Origin: Planctomycetaceae bacterium
GTDB lineage: Bacteria > Planctomycetota > Planctomycetia > Planctomycetales > Planctomycetaceae
NCBI GenBank assembly: GCA_020426505.1
Contig: JAGQPX010000184.1
Location: 1 to 34,687 of the forward strand
Direction: 5' to 3'
Length of the DNA: 34,687 bases
The translations under genes and the position numbers were made by a program. The notes below the pieces were generated by a model. It ran no database searches and was not told the origin of the DNA. It saw nothing but the letters and a program-made list of their open reading frames with translations. Below, in pieces: positions 1 through 9,084 of this stretch. The first letter of the stretch is position 1. Each line of letters opens with the position of its first letter.

Positions 1-3000
1 GACCATTGGGATCGCCATTCGTTGCCGACGGATGTGCCCACGTTGCAGCCCCCTCGTCGAAATCAAATCCGTAGAGGTACGCATCAAGGGTCAAGTTCTG
101 GTGATTGTACCCCGTGCCACTGATATCACCCTTGGCGGCTCGGTGGAGCACAAATGAAACCCCATCGACATTAAAGGGTTGGCCGCCAACTTGATTGACG
201 AGAGTCGAGAGGTCGAATTCAAACAGTCCACGAAGTTTCTCGCGGAGCGTGTTACTGGCACTGGGTTCATTGAAGCCAATGATGACTTGAGGAGAATCGT
301 TCTGATTGTCATTGTCATCCCAGGCAAACGCCACCGGGTCGTACTGGCGAATCGTGACGGCACCCGTACTACTGATGCCGGCCTCAAATGTGAGGAATAA
401 CGGAACGTTCGGATCTGTGATCGCCCCGTCAGCAACAATGTCACTGACCGACACCCCGGCGAACGACACGGGATCCTCAAGGATCTCGCCGAGCGAATGG
501 TCTGCATCCTGCAGCAACGGTGCCGCATTATTTACAGGGACTGTGGTAAAGTTCCATGTGGTCGCTGTTGCAATGCCACCAAAACCATTCCCGGCTGCAT
601 CCACCAGAGCACCCGCGTCAATCAGCACGTAGTAATCCGTGCTATGTTCCAGGTCGGAACCGAGGTTGATGGTGACCGTCGCGCCGCTCACACTGACCTG
701 AGCCGTCGTTACATCAATCGACGCGAATTCAGCGTTATCCGACGATCGCTTCACCGTAACCGACCCCGATGCCCCCTTGACGACCGTCTCATCGAATACC
801 AGCGTCAGACTCGTGTCGACGGCAACGTCCGTCGCATTGTCGATTGGCGTCATGCTCTGAACAACAGGTGCCGTCGTGTCGATGATCAGTTCGTTGTTGG
901 TCTGATCGCTACCCACGTTGCCCGCTGTGTCGGTCGACGTTGCCGAGACTTCGTACGTCCCCTCAGCGAGGGCGTTCCCCACAGGAATCTGCAGCGTCCA
1001 GTCGGTCCCGTTCACGACAAGGTCTGAACCAACCGTGTACGTGATGCTGTTGACGGTAACTTCCAACGCTCCGTCACTGACCGTCCCGGTGATCAAGGGC
1101 GTCGTATGGCTTGTGGTCTGACTGTTGACCGCAACCGTGGGAGCGGTCAGGTCAATGATCAGTTCGTCGCTGGTACCATCACTCGCCACATTGGCGGCCG
1201 CGTCAGTCGAGGTGGCGGTCACCGAATACGTCCCCTCGCTGAGGACGTCCCCGGCGGGGATTTGCAATGTCCAGTCGTTTCCGTTGACGATGAGGTCCGA
1301 ACCGACGGGATATGTCACACCGTTGACAGTAACTTCGAGTGTGCCATGACTGATCGTGCCGGAGATGAGTGGTGTCTGATCATTGGTTGTCAAACTGTTC
1401 ACCACGACGACCGGCGGAGCTAACACCTGACCGACGATGTCGAAATTGAACGGGTTTTCGTCAGAATCGTTGGTATCGAAGGTGATGGGGCCGTTCTTGT
1501 CGCCCGCCGCAAGGGTATCGAGTCGGACCGTGAACGTGTCAGACGCACCGACTCCCAAACTCGCAACCAACCCCTCTGTCACCGTGAATCCGGACGGCAC
1601 GCTCAAGTTTGACAACGTCAGGGTCGCAGTACCGTCATTTGTCACGGTGAATGTCCGCGAGACGGTTGTGCCGCCCAAAGCAGCGACACCAAAGTCTGTG
1701 TGGTCAGAGAGCGAAGGCGTCGTGTCTCCGTCTGTGATGAGGATGCCGTTCCCTTTGACGGTGATCTCGGGCGCGGGCGTGACTTCACCGGTGATGCTGA
1801 AGCTGAAGGTGTTGTCGTCCGTGTCATTGATGTCGAAGCTGACCAGCCCGTTCTTGACACCGACCGATGACGTGAGAAGTTCTATCGTGAATGTGTCTGA
1901 GTTGCCGCTCGCCAGAATCGCAGAAATCCCTTCCGTGATTGCGAAGCCGGACGGCACGCTGAGATTCGACAGCGACAAGTCATAGTCGCCGTCATTGGTG
2001 ACCGTGAATGTTCTCGTAATGGCTGTCGCTCCAAAGCTCACGCTGCCAAAGTCCGTATGGTCAGTCGTGCTCGGCGTCGTGTCGCCGTCCACAATCTCCA
2101 CGCCATTGCCGGTGACGCTGAAATCGGCAGCGGCCTGAACTGCGGCAAAGGCGTTGAGCCGCCCATAACCCATCTGCGAGTTGAATCCACCGATGTAGAT
2201 GTAACCGCCTGTCTTGTCAGCCGTGTCGCGCAAAAGTGATCGCAGCTCTGACGCGGTCAAGTTCGGATTGACTGACAGTACGAGAGCGCCAATGCCGGCA
2301 GCCGTCGGTGCGGAGAACGATGTCCCCGTAATCCCGACATAGTTACCACTCACGTAACCACTGGCACCGGAACGGTCCGTCGTGTAGTACCAGGCGGAGC
2401 CACTCGACGTTCCTCCCGGGGCGACGAAGTCAATCCCTGACCCATAGTTGGAGTAACTCGCCCGCGTGTCGTTATGGTCCGATGCTCCCACCGCAATCGT
2501 CGAGCTGAGACTCGATGGAAACGAGATCAGCCCCGTCGAGTCGTTGCCTGTCGACACGAACGAGGCCTGCCCCTTGCCCCCGCGACCGTTCTGCTCAGCC
2601 CACGCAAATGCATCGATGACCGCCTGATTGGCTGGTCCGCCACCCCAACTGTGATTGGAAACGTCCGCCCCTCGCCACGTTCCCAGTCCGTCAAACGTCC
2701 GACCGGCGGCATAGTAGATCGCCGCTGCCAGATCGTTGTATGATAGGCTGAGACTTCCGGAAGAGTTTGTCGTCCTGAATGGCTTGATCGGCAGTATCTT
2801 CGACGAATGGGCAACGCCGGCAACTCCGGTGGCATTGTTTCCGACGGCCGCAGCAGCACCTGCGACAGCGGTTCCATGATTGTCAAAGGCATTGAATGGA
2901 CTGGGGTCGTTATCGTATTTCGACGATCCATTCGTGCCAGTCGCGTCGGGCGATACATCGATGCCGTGAATGTCGTCTATCCAACCATTCCCGTCATCGT

Positions 3001-3877
3001 CAATACCGTTACCGGCGATCTCACCGGGGTTCGTCCAGATGTTGGCCGCCAGGTCCGGATGACCGAGGTCCACTCCACTGTCGAAGATCGCAATGACAAC
3101 GTCGCTGCTCCCGGTCGTGATGTCCCATGCCTCGAAGGCGTCGATGTCGGCGTCGCTCGTCCCACCGCTTTGACCCGTGTTGTTCAGGTGCCATTGGAGG
3201 GAAAGCAGGGAATCATTCGTCGCAGCAGTTGCCTGTGCTTCTGCGATGAAGTTGGGGGTGGCCCAGGTGACAAGTCCGGACTCGTGAAGATGGTTGGCTG
3301 CTTCAAGAGCTTCCAATCCGGTCCCCTCAACCGTCAGTACATACTGATCGGGCGTTCCGGCCAGGAGCGAACTGGTGGCGATACTCGCATCCGACGAGAT
3401 GACTTCGTCCAGGTCATGCTCGGAGGACAATCGGATGATGATTTCATCAGTCAGCCAAACGCGCAGTGGTGAGTCCGCTGTCCGCAACGCGGGTGAAACC
3501 CAACCGACGGTTTGACCGTCCGGAGAACTCAGACCGGTCGATGAGTTGAGTCCCGAGACCGCTGTGTAATCGCTTTCCGACCAAAGGACACTCTGTGCCT
3601 CGACGACTGCATCTGTCAGTAACAGCCCTTCGCCTTCAAGTCGAAAGAGTGGAACCTGTTCACCGTCGACCCAGTAGTAATCTCCGAAGTCCGCAAGACC
3701 GCTGAGGTCCGCCGCCAGAAGTGTTCGATCTTCCAGGACCTCAACGCAGCGGTGGACCCCCGCGACTGCGTTCCATGAATGACCTCGACCGAAATGCCGG
3801 GTCCGCACCGTTGAGTGACGTCGTCGATCGATCCCGGACTGAAGCAGCTTCAGCCAATCATTGAGCAGCATGGCCAT
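1..3877 (-). CDS. Subtilisin-like (S8) serine protease with anchor, Ig-like and DNRLRE-like domains, 3' end cut by window
   Basis: About 1,292 codons are open on the minus strand with no stop before the window edge, so the C-terminus is missing. Translation from the ATG at 3877 gives a catalytic triad in S8 order: Asp266 in FDSGVDLGHPDL, His334 in NHGTAVAG and Ser520 in GTSFSAP. The N-terminus has no classical signal peptide but carries LEDRTLLAAD at residues 48-57, the motif found near the start of many giant planctomycete exported proteins. After the protease come two choice-of-anchor-D/ASH-like repeats (about 584-812), two near-identical Ig-like repeats (about 820-1005), an SbsA/Big_5-like domain (about 1005-1111) and a region resembling DNRLRE domains. 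An in-frame TGA lies seven codons upstream of this ATG; a second ATG two codons later is possible. Inferred to be an exported, surface-associated protease; substrate unknown. Confidence 0.9.
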   Translation of the reverse strand, partial: MAMLLNDWLKLLQSGIDRRRHSTVRTRHFGRGHSWNAVAGVHRCVEVLEDRTLLAADLSGLADFGDYYWVDGEQVPLFRLEGEGLLLTDAVVEAQSVLWSESDYTAVSGLNSSTGLSSPDGQTVGWVSPALRTADSPLRVWLTDEIIIRLSSEHDLDEVISSDASIATSSLLAGTPDQYVLTVEGTGLEALEAANHLHESGLVTWATPNFIAEAQATAATNDSLLSLQWHLNNTGQSGGTSDADIDAFEAWDITTGSSDVVIAIFDSGVDLGHPDLAANIWTNPGEIAGNGIDDDGNGWIDDIHGIDVSPDATGTNGSSKYDNDPSPFNAFDNHGTAVAGAAAAVGNNATGVAGVAHSSKILPIKPFRTTNSSGSLSLSYNDLAAAIYYAAGRTFDGLGTWRGADVSNHSWGGGPANQAVIDAFAWAEQNGRGGKGQASFVSTGNDSTGLISFPSSLSSTIAVGASDHNDTRASYSNYGSGIDFVAPGGTSSGSAWYYTTDRSGASGYVSGNYVGITGTSFSAPTAAGIGALVLSVNPNLTASELRSLLRDTADKTGGYIYIGGFNSQMGYGRLNAFAAVQAAADFSVTGNGVEIVDGDTTPSTTDHTDFGSVSFGATAITRTFTVTNDGDYDLSLSNLSVPSGFAITEGISAILASGNSDTFTIELLTSSVGVKNGLVSFDINDTDDNTFSFSITGEVTPAPEITVKGNGILITDGDTTPSLSDHTDFGVAALGGTTVSRTFTVTNDGTATLTLSNLSVPSGFTVTEGLVASLGVGASDTFTVRLDTLAAGDKNGPITFDTNDSDENPFNFDIVGQVLAPPVVVVNSLTTNDQTPLISGTISHGTLEVTVNGVTYPVGSDLIVNGNDWTLQIPAGDVLSEGTYSVTATSTDAAANVASDGTSDELIIDLTAPTVAVNSQTTSHTTPLITGTVSDGALEVTVNSITYTVGSDLVVNGTDWTLQIPVGNALAEGTYEVSATSTDTAGNVGSDQTNNELIIDTTAPVVQSMTPIDNATDVAVDTSLTLVFDETVVKGASGSVTVKRSSDNAEFASIDVTTAQVSVSGATVTINLGSDLEHSTDYYVLIDAGALVDAAGNGFGGIATATTWNFTTVPVNNAAPLLQDADHSLGEILEDPVSFAGVSVSDIVADGAITDPNVPLFLTFEAGISSTGAVTIRQYDPVAFAWDDNDNQNDSPQVIIGFNEPSASNTLREKLRGLFEFDLSTLVNQVGGQPFNVDGVSFVLHRAAKGDISGTGYNHQNLTLDAYLYGFDFDEGAATWAHPSATNGDPNG

Positions 3878-4330
3878 TGCCCTGGTGAATGCACTTCAGA
3901 TCACTCATCCGAAGATCGGATTTGGTCGGGTGCGTAATGGGATGTCGTCGATTTGCGGGACCCAGGCACGTTTTTGAGCAGAAACTGCACGATACCTGCG
4001 AATGGAGACGACTTGATACAACTATGATCGTCATTCCGTAAAAAGGTGCCCACCAAAAGTGAGGTCGGCAGTGCGCCCTGACGGCCTGTCGGCATTGAGG
4101 TTAACCCTGCCTCATGTGATCGGTCCGACAACCGGATCGAGGCTGCACGGCGGCAACGCGGGAAACTATCATCTCACCACAACTCCTTGCCGAGCCTCAC
4201 GATGTGCTTGAAGACCCTGAGGAGGCGTTCGACGTCTTGTCACGATCTGTCTATGACCTGGCCACCAAGGCCGAGGCTCGACCGGGACCGCAAACTCGCC
4301 ACATTCGACCCCGTTTAAGGATCACTGAAC
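3878..4330. other. Intergenic region between divergent genes
   Basis: The 453 bases separate the start of the S8 protease (minus) from the start of the PKD protein (plus) and must hold both promoters. I see no convincing -35/-10 pair, hairpin or RNA gene. The short frames here lack a ribosome binding site and coding character. An AAGGA about ten bases before the ATG at 4331 is a plausible ribosome binding site. Confidence 0.5.
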
Positions 4331-5395
4331 ATGAATTCCTTTCTGCTGTTGTTCGCGGCACTGGGCATCGGTCTGGAGCGGCCTGATACCGAGTTTCAGA
4401 TCTTTCAGTTCCCCGCAAACCAGATCCCGCGAATCGACGGGGACGCCGATGATTGGTCGATCGTTCCCGCCTCGTATGCCATCGGCACGGATCAGCTTCG
4501 GGAAACGGTCATGGAGATCGGCGACAAGCATGATCCCTCGGACCTCGACGTGAACGTCAAGGTTGGATGGGTCAAGGGATTGAACCAGCTCTACTTCCTC
4601 TACGAGGCGAGTGACGACTTCTGGGACTTTGCCAGGAAGGACCTGCACAATGACATCTTCGAGATTGTCATCGATGGTGATCTCTCCGGAGGGCCCCTCA
4701 TTCGTCAGATGCATCCCAACGAAAAACTCCGTGAAAAGATGAGCACACACTTCCTGTTCCACGGAGTCCATGCACAGAACTATCACATCTTCACGCCGGC
4801 CGAAGGAAAAGACTGGGCCATGGTCTGGGGGGCACAGCCGTGGGTGAAGGATCTGCCCTATGCCAACGCGGCCTACCAGTACGACTTTCAGACGGGCGAA
4901 GGCGGACAACTGGTCCTCGAATTCTTCGTGACCCCCTTCGACTACGCTCCTCCAGATCCCGCCCGAGCCGTGCAGACCAAGCTGGAAGTGGATAAACGAA
5001 TCGGACTCTCCTGGGCCATTCTCGACTATGACGACGAGCACGCCAAAACCTACGATGGCTTCTGGAACCTCTCGCACAAAACGACCATGTACGGCGACGC
5101 GTCCGATCTGGTCGCGTTCCGGCTCATGCCCCTCGAAGCAAGGTTCCGCAAACCTGTCGAGGCGAACTGGTCCTTCAAAGTTGTCAGTCAGTCGGATCGT
5201 GTGGTCGCGTTTCGTGATGAGTCATTCGGAAACATCACAACGTGGAGCTGGGACTTCGGCGATGGCACGACTTCGACCGAGCAGCACCCGACTCATCAGT
5301 ATCAACAGGAGGGCGAATACATCGTCACGCTCAACGTCGAAGGCCCACAAGGGAAGGATGATCGCACAAAGATCTGGGACGTGACGCTCCCCTGA
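4331..5395 (+). CDS. Secreted CBM9-like / PKD domain protein
   Basis: 354 residues. A very short hydrophobic N-terminus (MNSFLLLFAALGIG) looks like a signal peptide. Residues about 25-260 begin with the pattern IPRIDGDADDWS, followed by a beta-rich segment (VGWVKGLNQLYFLYEASDDFW), which resembles the family 9 carbohydrate-binding / DOMON-type sandwich often written as 'sugar-binding family 9'. The last ~80 residues form a PKD domain with its hallmark WDFGDGTTSTEQHPTHQY. No catalytic motif is visible, so this is more likely a binding or adhesion protein than an enzyme. It is transcribed alone: the next gene downstream is convergent, with 21 bases between the two stops. The ligand cannot be inferred from sequence. 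Confidence 0.85.
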   Translation: MNSFLLLFAALGIGLERPDTEFQIFQFPANQIPRIDGDADDWSIVPASYAIGTDQLRETVMEIGDKHDPSDLDVNVKVGWVKGLNQLYFLYEASDDFWDFARKDLHNDIFEIVIDGDLSGGPLIRQMHPNEKLREKMSTHFLFHGVHAQNYHIFTPAEGKDWAMVWGAQPWVKDLPYANAAYQYDFQTGEGGQLVLEFFVTPFDYAPPDPARAVQTKLEVDKRIGLSWAILDYDDEHAKTYDGFWNLSHKTTMYGDASDLVAFRLMPLEARFRKPVEANWSFKVVSQSDRVVAFRDESFGNITTWSWDFGDGTTSTEQHPTHQYQQEGEYIVTLNVEGPQGKDDRTKIWDVTLP

Positions 5396-5416
5396 CGCCA
5401 GCCGGTCCGCGACGAA

Positions 5417-6337
5417 TCACTTCATCCAACCGGCTTGACGCAGTTCGGTCAGCAGCATCTCCAGCTGGGGATCGGTGAGTGCCGAGAATGGCTCCCGTGA
5501 GTACCCGCCGTGCCGACCGGCGAGCTGAAGCATGCCCCGGTAGATCGGGATGTCCGCCACCGGACCCAACTTCTGATAAGTATAAAGGTGCACGATTGGC
5601 AGGATCTCCTTCCAGATATCCAGGCCACGTCGGATGTCGTTCTCCTCGACGACCGCCCGATACATGCGAAGCGCCCGGTCGGCTGCGACGTTGAGGACGC
5701 CGCTGATCCACCCATGAGCGCCGCCCGCAAAACCTTCGAGAGCCGCAAGAAAGCTGCCGTAGAAGATCCGCATCGTGTCACCAGCAAGAAGTGACAAATC
5801 GTGCACCGGAACGACGGACTCCATCGTGCTCTTGACCATGTGCACGACGTCTTCATCAACCAGTTGGGCGATCTGAGCGGCGGTGAACGCGGTACACGCC
5901 GTGTTTGCAGGATTGTTGTAGAGCATGATCGGTCGATCCGTTTGCAGTCGCAGCTCTCGATAGTGTTCGATAACCGACAACATTGGTGGTCGACTGTAGT
6001 ACGGCAGGATCACGATCAAGGCATCCACGCCAACCTGCTGAGCCTCACGCGAGATTTCAATCGTCAGTTTCGTTGATGCATGTCCGGTCCCCGCGATGAT
6101 CGGCAACTTGCCGCCAAAGTTCTCCACCGCCAGACGACACAGCCGCAAGCGTTCTTCGATCGTCAGCGAGATGAACTCGCCACTCGTCCCCGCAACTACC
6201 AGCCCGTGCACACCCTGATCGACCAGCCACCGCCAGTGCTCAAGGGTCGCCCGCTCATCCAGGTTTCCGTCCGCATCGAAGAACGTCATCCCGGCCGGGA
6301 AGATTCCGTGATACGGCGACAAATCAAACGTGGGCAT
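5417..6337 (-). CDS. DapA/NanA-family class I aldolase or lyase
   Basis: 306 residues from the ATG at 6337; an in-frame GTG at 6355 would add six residues but has no better ribosome binding site. Family hallmarks are visible in order: GTSGEF (50-55, carboxylate-binding loop), PYYSRPP (112-118, containing the catalytic Tyr), YNNP (140-143), and Lys169 in HMVKSTMES as the Schiff-base lysine. Length fits the ~300-residue TIM barrel family of dihydrodipicolinate synthase, N-acetylneuraminate lyase and 2-keto-3-deoxy-sugar-acid aldolases. It is divergent from a sugar-acid dehydratase-like gene 216 bases away. That pairing suggests cleavage or processing of a 2-keto-3-deoxy sugar acid rather than lysine synthesis; this substrate assignment is inference. 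Cytoplasmic: no signal peptide. Confidence 0.88.
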   Translation of the reverse strand: MPTFDLSPYHGIFPAGMTFFDADGNLDERATLEHWRWLVDQGVHGLVVAGTSGEFISLTIEERLRLCRLAVENFGGKLPIIAGTGHASTKLTIEISREAQQVGVDALIVILPYYSRPPMLSVIEHYRELRLQTDRPIMLYNNPANTACTAFTAAQIAQLVDEDVVHMVKSTMESVVPVHDLSLLAGDTMRIFYGSFLAALEGFAGGAHGWISGVLNVAADRALRMYRAVVEENDIRRGLDIWKEILPIVHLYTYQKLGPVADIPIYRGMLQLAGRHGGYSREPFSALTDPQLEMLLTELRQAGWMK

Positions 6338-6553
6338 GTTGATACTCGATTCCACCAGCGGAAGGTGACCAATTTCGTTGCCAAGTCTTCACATCCTACC
6401 GGATGTCAACGTTGAGACGACAGAGACGGTCTCCTTGCCCGTTCGTTGGCCCCCCGCCTACACTCGATGTCGATGACTTCTCGAAAGACCGGCGTTTCAA
6501 CACGTCGATACGGTGCTCTGCTTTACCTCACTCGTTCGGCCGGGAGCGACGCA

Positions 6554-7795
6554 ATGGATCGAAGATCATTCTTGAAACGAGGTCTTGTCGCAGGGATGGC
6601 CGGTGCGTGCGGTGGGTATGGTCTGTTCCCAAATTCGGTTCTTGCGGAGCTTCCCAAGAATCTCAAAGTGACCGACTTCAAAGTCATCCCGGTCTGGAAC
6701 GGTTCGATGACTTACGTGTACGTCAAGCTGTACACGAACGAAGGAGTCACCGGCGTCGGCGAAGGGGGCATTCGTGGTCGAGCCGGGACCATGATCGCGG
6801 CCATCCAGGAACACGAGCGGTACATCGTCGGGAAGAACCCGCTGGAGATTGAGAAACATTGGCAGGCGATGTACCGCTGGCCGCGCTGGCGTGGAGGACC
6901 GATCCTCAACAGTGCAGTCAGTGCGGTGGACATCGCGTTGTGGGATATCGCAGGCAAGGTCCTGGATGCTCCCATCTACCAGTTACTCGGCGGGGCGGCG
7001 AAGGACAGAATCCGCCTTTACATCGGTGGCGGCTCAGCAGACGACGTTCATCGTGCGAAGGAGATGGGCTTCAACGCCTGCAAGACCGGACCAAACATCG
7101 CAGTTGACGGCGTCCTTCAACAGCCCTGGGATATCGACGCCGAGATCAAACGCCTCCAGGAAATGCGTGATGCAGGCGGCAAGGATTTCGACATTCTGTA
7201 CGACGCCCACACAACGCTCACGCCGGAGATGGCACTCGAACTCTGTCGCAGGATTGAGGACCTGCGTCCGTTTTTCGTCGAAGAGCCCATGCTGACGTCC
7301 GACCTCGGCAAGCTCAAATGGCTCGCGGAACATGTCAACGTGCCGCTCTGCCAGGGCGAGAGCCAGTTCACGAAGTTCGGATTCCAAGACATGATTGACC
7401 AGCACGTCGTCAGTTTCATCAACCCGGACGTAATCCACGCGGGCGGTATCTCGGAGTGCAAGAAACTCGCCGCGATGGCCGAGGCACACTTTATCAACGT
7501 CTCACTGCACAACGCACAGAGTCCGGTGATGACACTCGCGGGGCTGCACGTGAATGCATGCACAACCAACTGTGTCATCCACGAGTTCAATCAGGCTCGC
7601 AAGTACGAACAATGGGAAGAAGATCTGTACGGCGGAGTCCACATCGAATACGCCGACGGCTACGCGGCACTTCCACCCGGTCCCGGACTGGGCATCAACA
7701 TCGACGAAGAAGTCGCCAAAACGCGTCCCGGTCGCCCGTTCATCAAGACACGCGGGACCCATCAATGGCCCGACGGCTCAGTAGGCGACAGCTGA
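6554..7795 (+). CDS. Tat-exported mandelate racemase/muconate lactonizing enzyme family protein (sugar-acid dehydratase-like)
   Basis: 413 residues from the ATG at 6554, which has GGGAG at 6542-6546 at good spacing; a longer frame upstream to 6446 has no such support. The N-terminus MDRRSFLKRG plus a hydrophobic Ala/Gly stretch is a twin-arginine signal. Enolase-superfamily residues follow: Asp217 and His219 in LYDAH, Glu243/244 in FVEEP, Glu269 in GES, Asp292 in NPDVIHAGG and His319 in SLHNAQSP. The D-x-H arrangement and the late His are as in galactonate/mannonate dehydratase-like members, so acid-sugar dehydration is the likely reaction. Export is unusual for this chemistry, although planctomycetes often have Tat-tagged members. 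It is followed 50 bases later by a C45 hydrolase on the same strand, possibly one transcript. Confidence 0.88.
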   Translation: MDRRSFLKRGLVAGMAGACGGYGLFPNSVLAELPKNLKVTDFKVIPVWNGSMTYVYVKLYTNEGVTGVGEGGIRGRAGTMIAAIQEHERYIVGKNPLEIEKHWQAMYRWPRWRGGPILNSAVSAVDIALWDIAGKVLDAPIYQLLGGAAKDRIRLYIGGGSADDVHRAKEMGFNACKTGPNIAVDGVLQQPWDIDAEIKRLQEMRDAGGKDFDILYDAHTTLTPEMALELCRRIEDLRPFFVEEPMLTSDLGKLKWLAEHVNVPLCQGESQFTKFGFQDMIDQHVVSFINPDVIHAGGISECKKLAAMAEAHFINVSLHNAQSPVMTLAGLHVNACTTNCVIHEFNQARKYEQWEEDLYGGVHIEYADGYAALPPGPGLGINIDEEVAKTRPGRPFIKTRGTHQWPDGSVGDS

Positions 7796-7845
7796 CAGAA
7801 CATTTGAATAGCCGATCCAGACTGGCATGAACGAGTGGAGGCAAC

Positions 7846-8898
7846 ATGACCGCAGCGACACGTTATCCGGAGTTTGAAGTTGCCGGACCGCCGAGAGAGC
7901 TTGGCCGACAGATCGGCGAAACCATGCGCGAGCAGATCCGGGGCTTCTGTGCCGCCGCGATCGAACACGTCAACCGAACCGTCAACATCTCACAGGCATC
8001 GGCCATCGACGTCGCGCAGCAGAGCCTCAGTTACGCAGAGTCGTACGCCCCCGAGATGGTCGAAGAACTTCGCGGCACAGCTGAAGGGGCAGGCGTTTCG
8101 CTCGACGACATCATGCTGTTGCAGGTGCGAAATCAGTTGCAGCCGGACGAACGGGAGGGCTGCACTTCGCTCGCCGCTGCGGGACGAAGCACACGCTTCG
8201 TCGCTCAGAACTGGGACAACGACCCGGCTCTTGACGCATTCAACGTCGTGCTGACCCGCAGACCGGACGGCAAGCCGGCTGTCACCACCATCGGACAGGC
8301 CGGGCTGATCGCCTACATCGGCTTCAACAATAAGGGCATCGGCCTCTGCCTCAATACGCTTCCGGCTCCCAGCCGACGGATCGGCGTGCCTCACTACTTC
8401 ATCGTGCGGGCTATCCTCGAAGCCGACTCACTCGATGATGTGACCGCTGCCATTCGGCGAGCGGAACGTGCCATTCCGGCGAACATCATGCTCATCACCC
8501 CGCAGGGACCAGCCGACCTGGAAGTCACGATTGATGACGTTCGGGTCTTGCGAAGCACCGACGCAACCCCCGTCACACATACGAACCATTGCCTGCACCC
8601 CGACCTTCTGCCGATCAACGAGCAGTTTCCGGAATTGATCCAGTCCCACGATCGCATTCACCGTATAGGCGAGTTGCTCAATTCCAATAGTGAAGGAGTG
8701 TCCGTCGAGATGGTCAAGCAAGGTCTTTCGGACCATCAGGATCATCCACGTTCCATCTGCCGTCACCCAAACGACGACCCCACGCACGGATTCTGGACCA
8801 CTGTTTTTTCCGTCATCATCGAGCCGGGTGAACAACGCATGCACATCACCCGAGGCACACCCTGCAATCTCCCGTACGAAGTCTACGAGATGCTATAA
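7846..8898 (+). CDS. C45-family (acyl-CoA:6-APA acyltransferase-like) Ntn hydrolase
   Basis: 350 residues with GTGGAGG immediately upstream (7835-7841), a strong ribosome binding site that fixes the start. The sequence has the layout of the C45 / isopenicillin-N acyltransferase-like family: an N-terminal helical part (ELGRQIGE, VEELRGTAEGAG), then EGCTSLAA with Cys106 as the expected nucleophile exposed by autocatalytic cleavage before it, then VAQNWDND and a beta-rich core ending in ITRGTPCNLPYE. Bacterial members cleave or transfer acyl groups on amide substrates; the natural substrate here is unknown. No signal peptide. It probably shares a transcript with the upstream enolase-superfamily gene. 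Confidence 0.85.
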   Translation: MTAATRYPEFEVAGPPRELGRQIGETMREQIRGFCAAAIEHVNRTVNISQASAIDVAQQSLSYAESYAPEMVEELRGTAEGAGVSLDDIMLLQVRNQLQPDEREGCTSLAAAGRSTRFVAQNWDNDPALDAFNVVLTRRPDGKPAVTTIGQAGLIAYIGFNNKGIGLCLNTLPAPSRRIGVPHYFIVRAILEADSLDDVTAAIRRAERAIPANIMLITPQGPADLEVTIDDVRVLRSTDATPVTHTNHCLHPDLLPINEQFPELIQSHDRIHRIGELLNSNSEGVSVEMVKQGLSDHQDHPRSICRHPNDDPTHGFWTTVFSVIIEPGEQRMHITRGTPCNLPYEVYEML

Positions 8899-8908
8899 AA
8901 CCAGAGAA

Positions 8909-8942
8909 CGGGGTGGCCTGGTCTGACCAACGGGAAGGCCGG
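8909..8942 (+). repeat. Dispersed intergenic repeat, copy B
   Basis: Starts 11 bases after the C45 gene stop. It shares the blocks ACGGG, GTGGC, GGTC(T)GACC and AACGGGA in the same order and spacing with a second copy at 13873-13907. Inferred to be a short mobile or structured intergenic repeat. Only two copies are visible here, so the family status is tentative. Confidence 0.4.
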
Positions 8943-8952
8943 TCCGGTGATC

Positions 8953-8983
8953 GCAGGGCCATCCGCTTTGCTCCTGGCCCTGC
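8953..8983. terminator. Stem-loop between convergent genes, candidate bidirectional terminator
   Basis: GCAGGGCC at 8953-8960 pairs perfectly with GGCCCTGC at 8976-8983 across a 15-base loop. It sits between the stop of the C45 gene (8898) and the stop of the PEP-CTERM gene (9085), the expected place for a shared terminator. There is no clear T-run, so the function is inferred from structure and position only. Confidence 0.4.
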
Positions 8984-9084
8984 CACTTTCCAGACGAGTG
9001 GCTTTACAACTGGCTCATCGCGCGGTGCCGAATTTGATTCGGCAACGACCGGCACGCGGAGCGACCGTCTCACCCGCTCGACTT

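Noticed and set aside
497..1027. 176-codon plus-strand frame
   Set aside because: Antisense to the Ig-like repeats of the S8 protease; no ribosome binding site and no recognisable domain.
2807..3472. 221-codon plus-strand frame
   Set aside because: Antisense to the S8 protease catalytic domain, whose triad and continuous frame are unambiguous.
3901..4131. 76-codon minus-strand frame between divergent genes
   Set aside because: No ribosome binding site, no domain and mixed codon use; more likely part of the promoter region.
6446..6553. N-terminal extension of the enolase-superfamily gene
   Set aside because: The Tat signal and a GGGAG site place the start at 6554; the extension would bury the signal.
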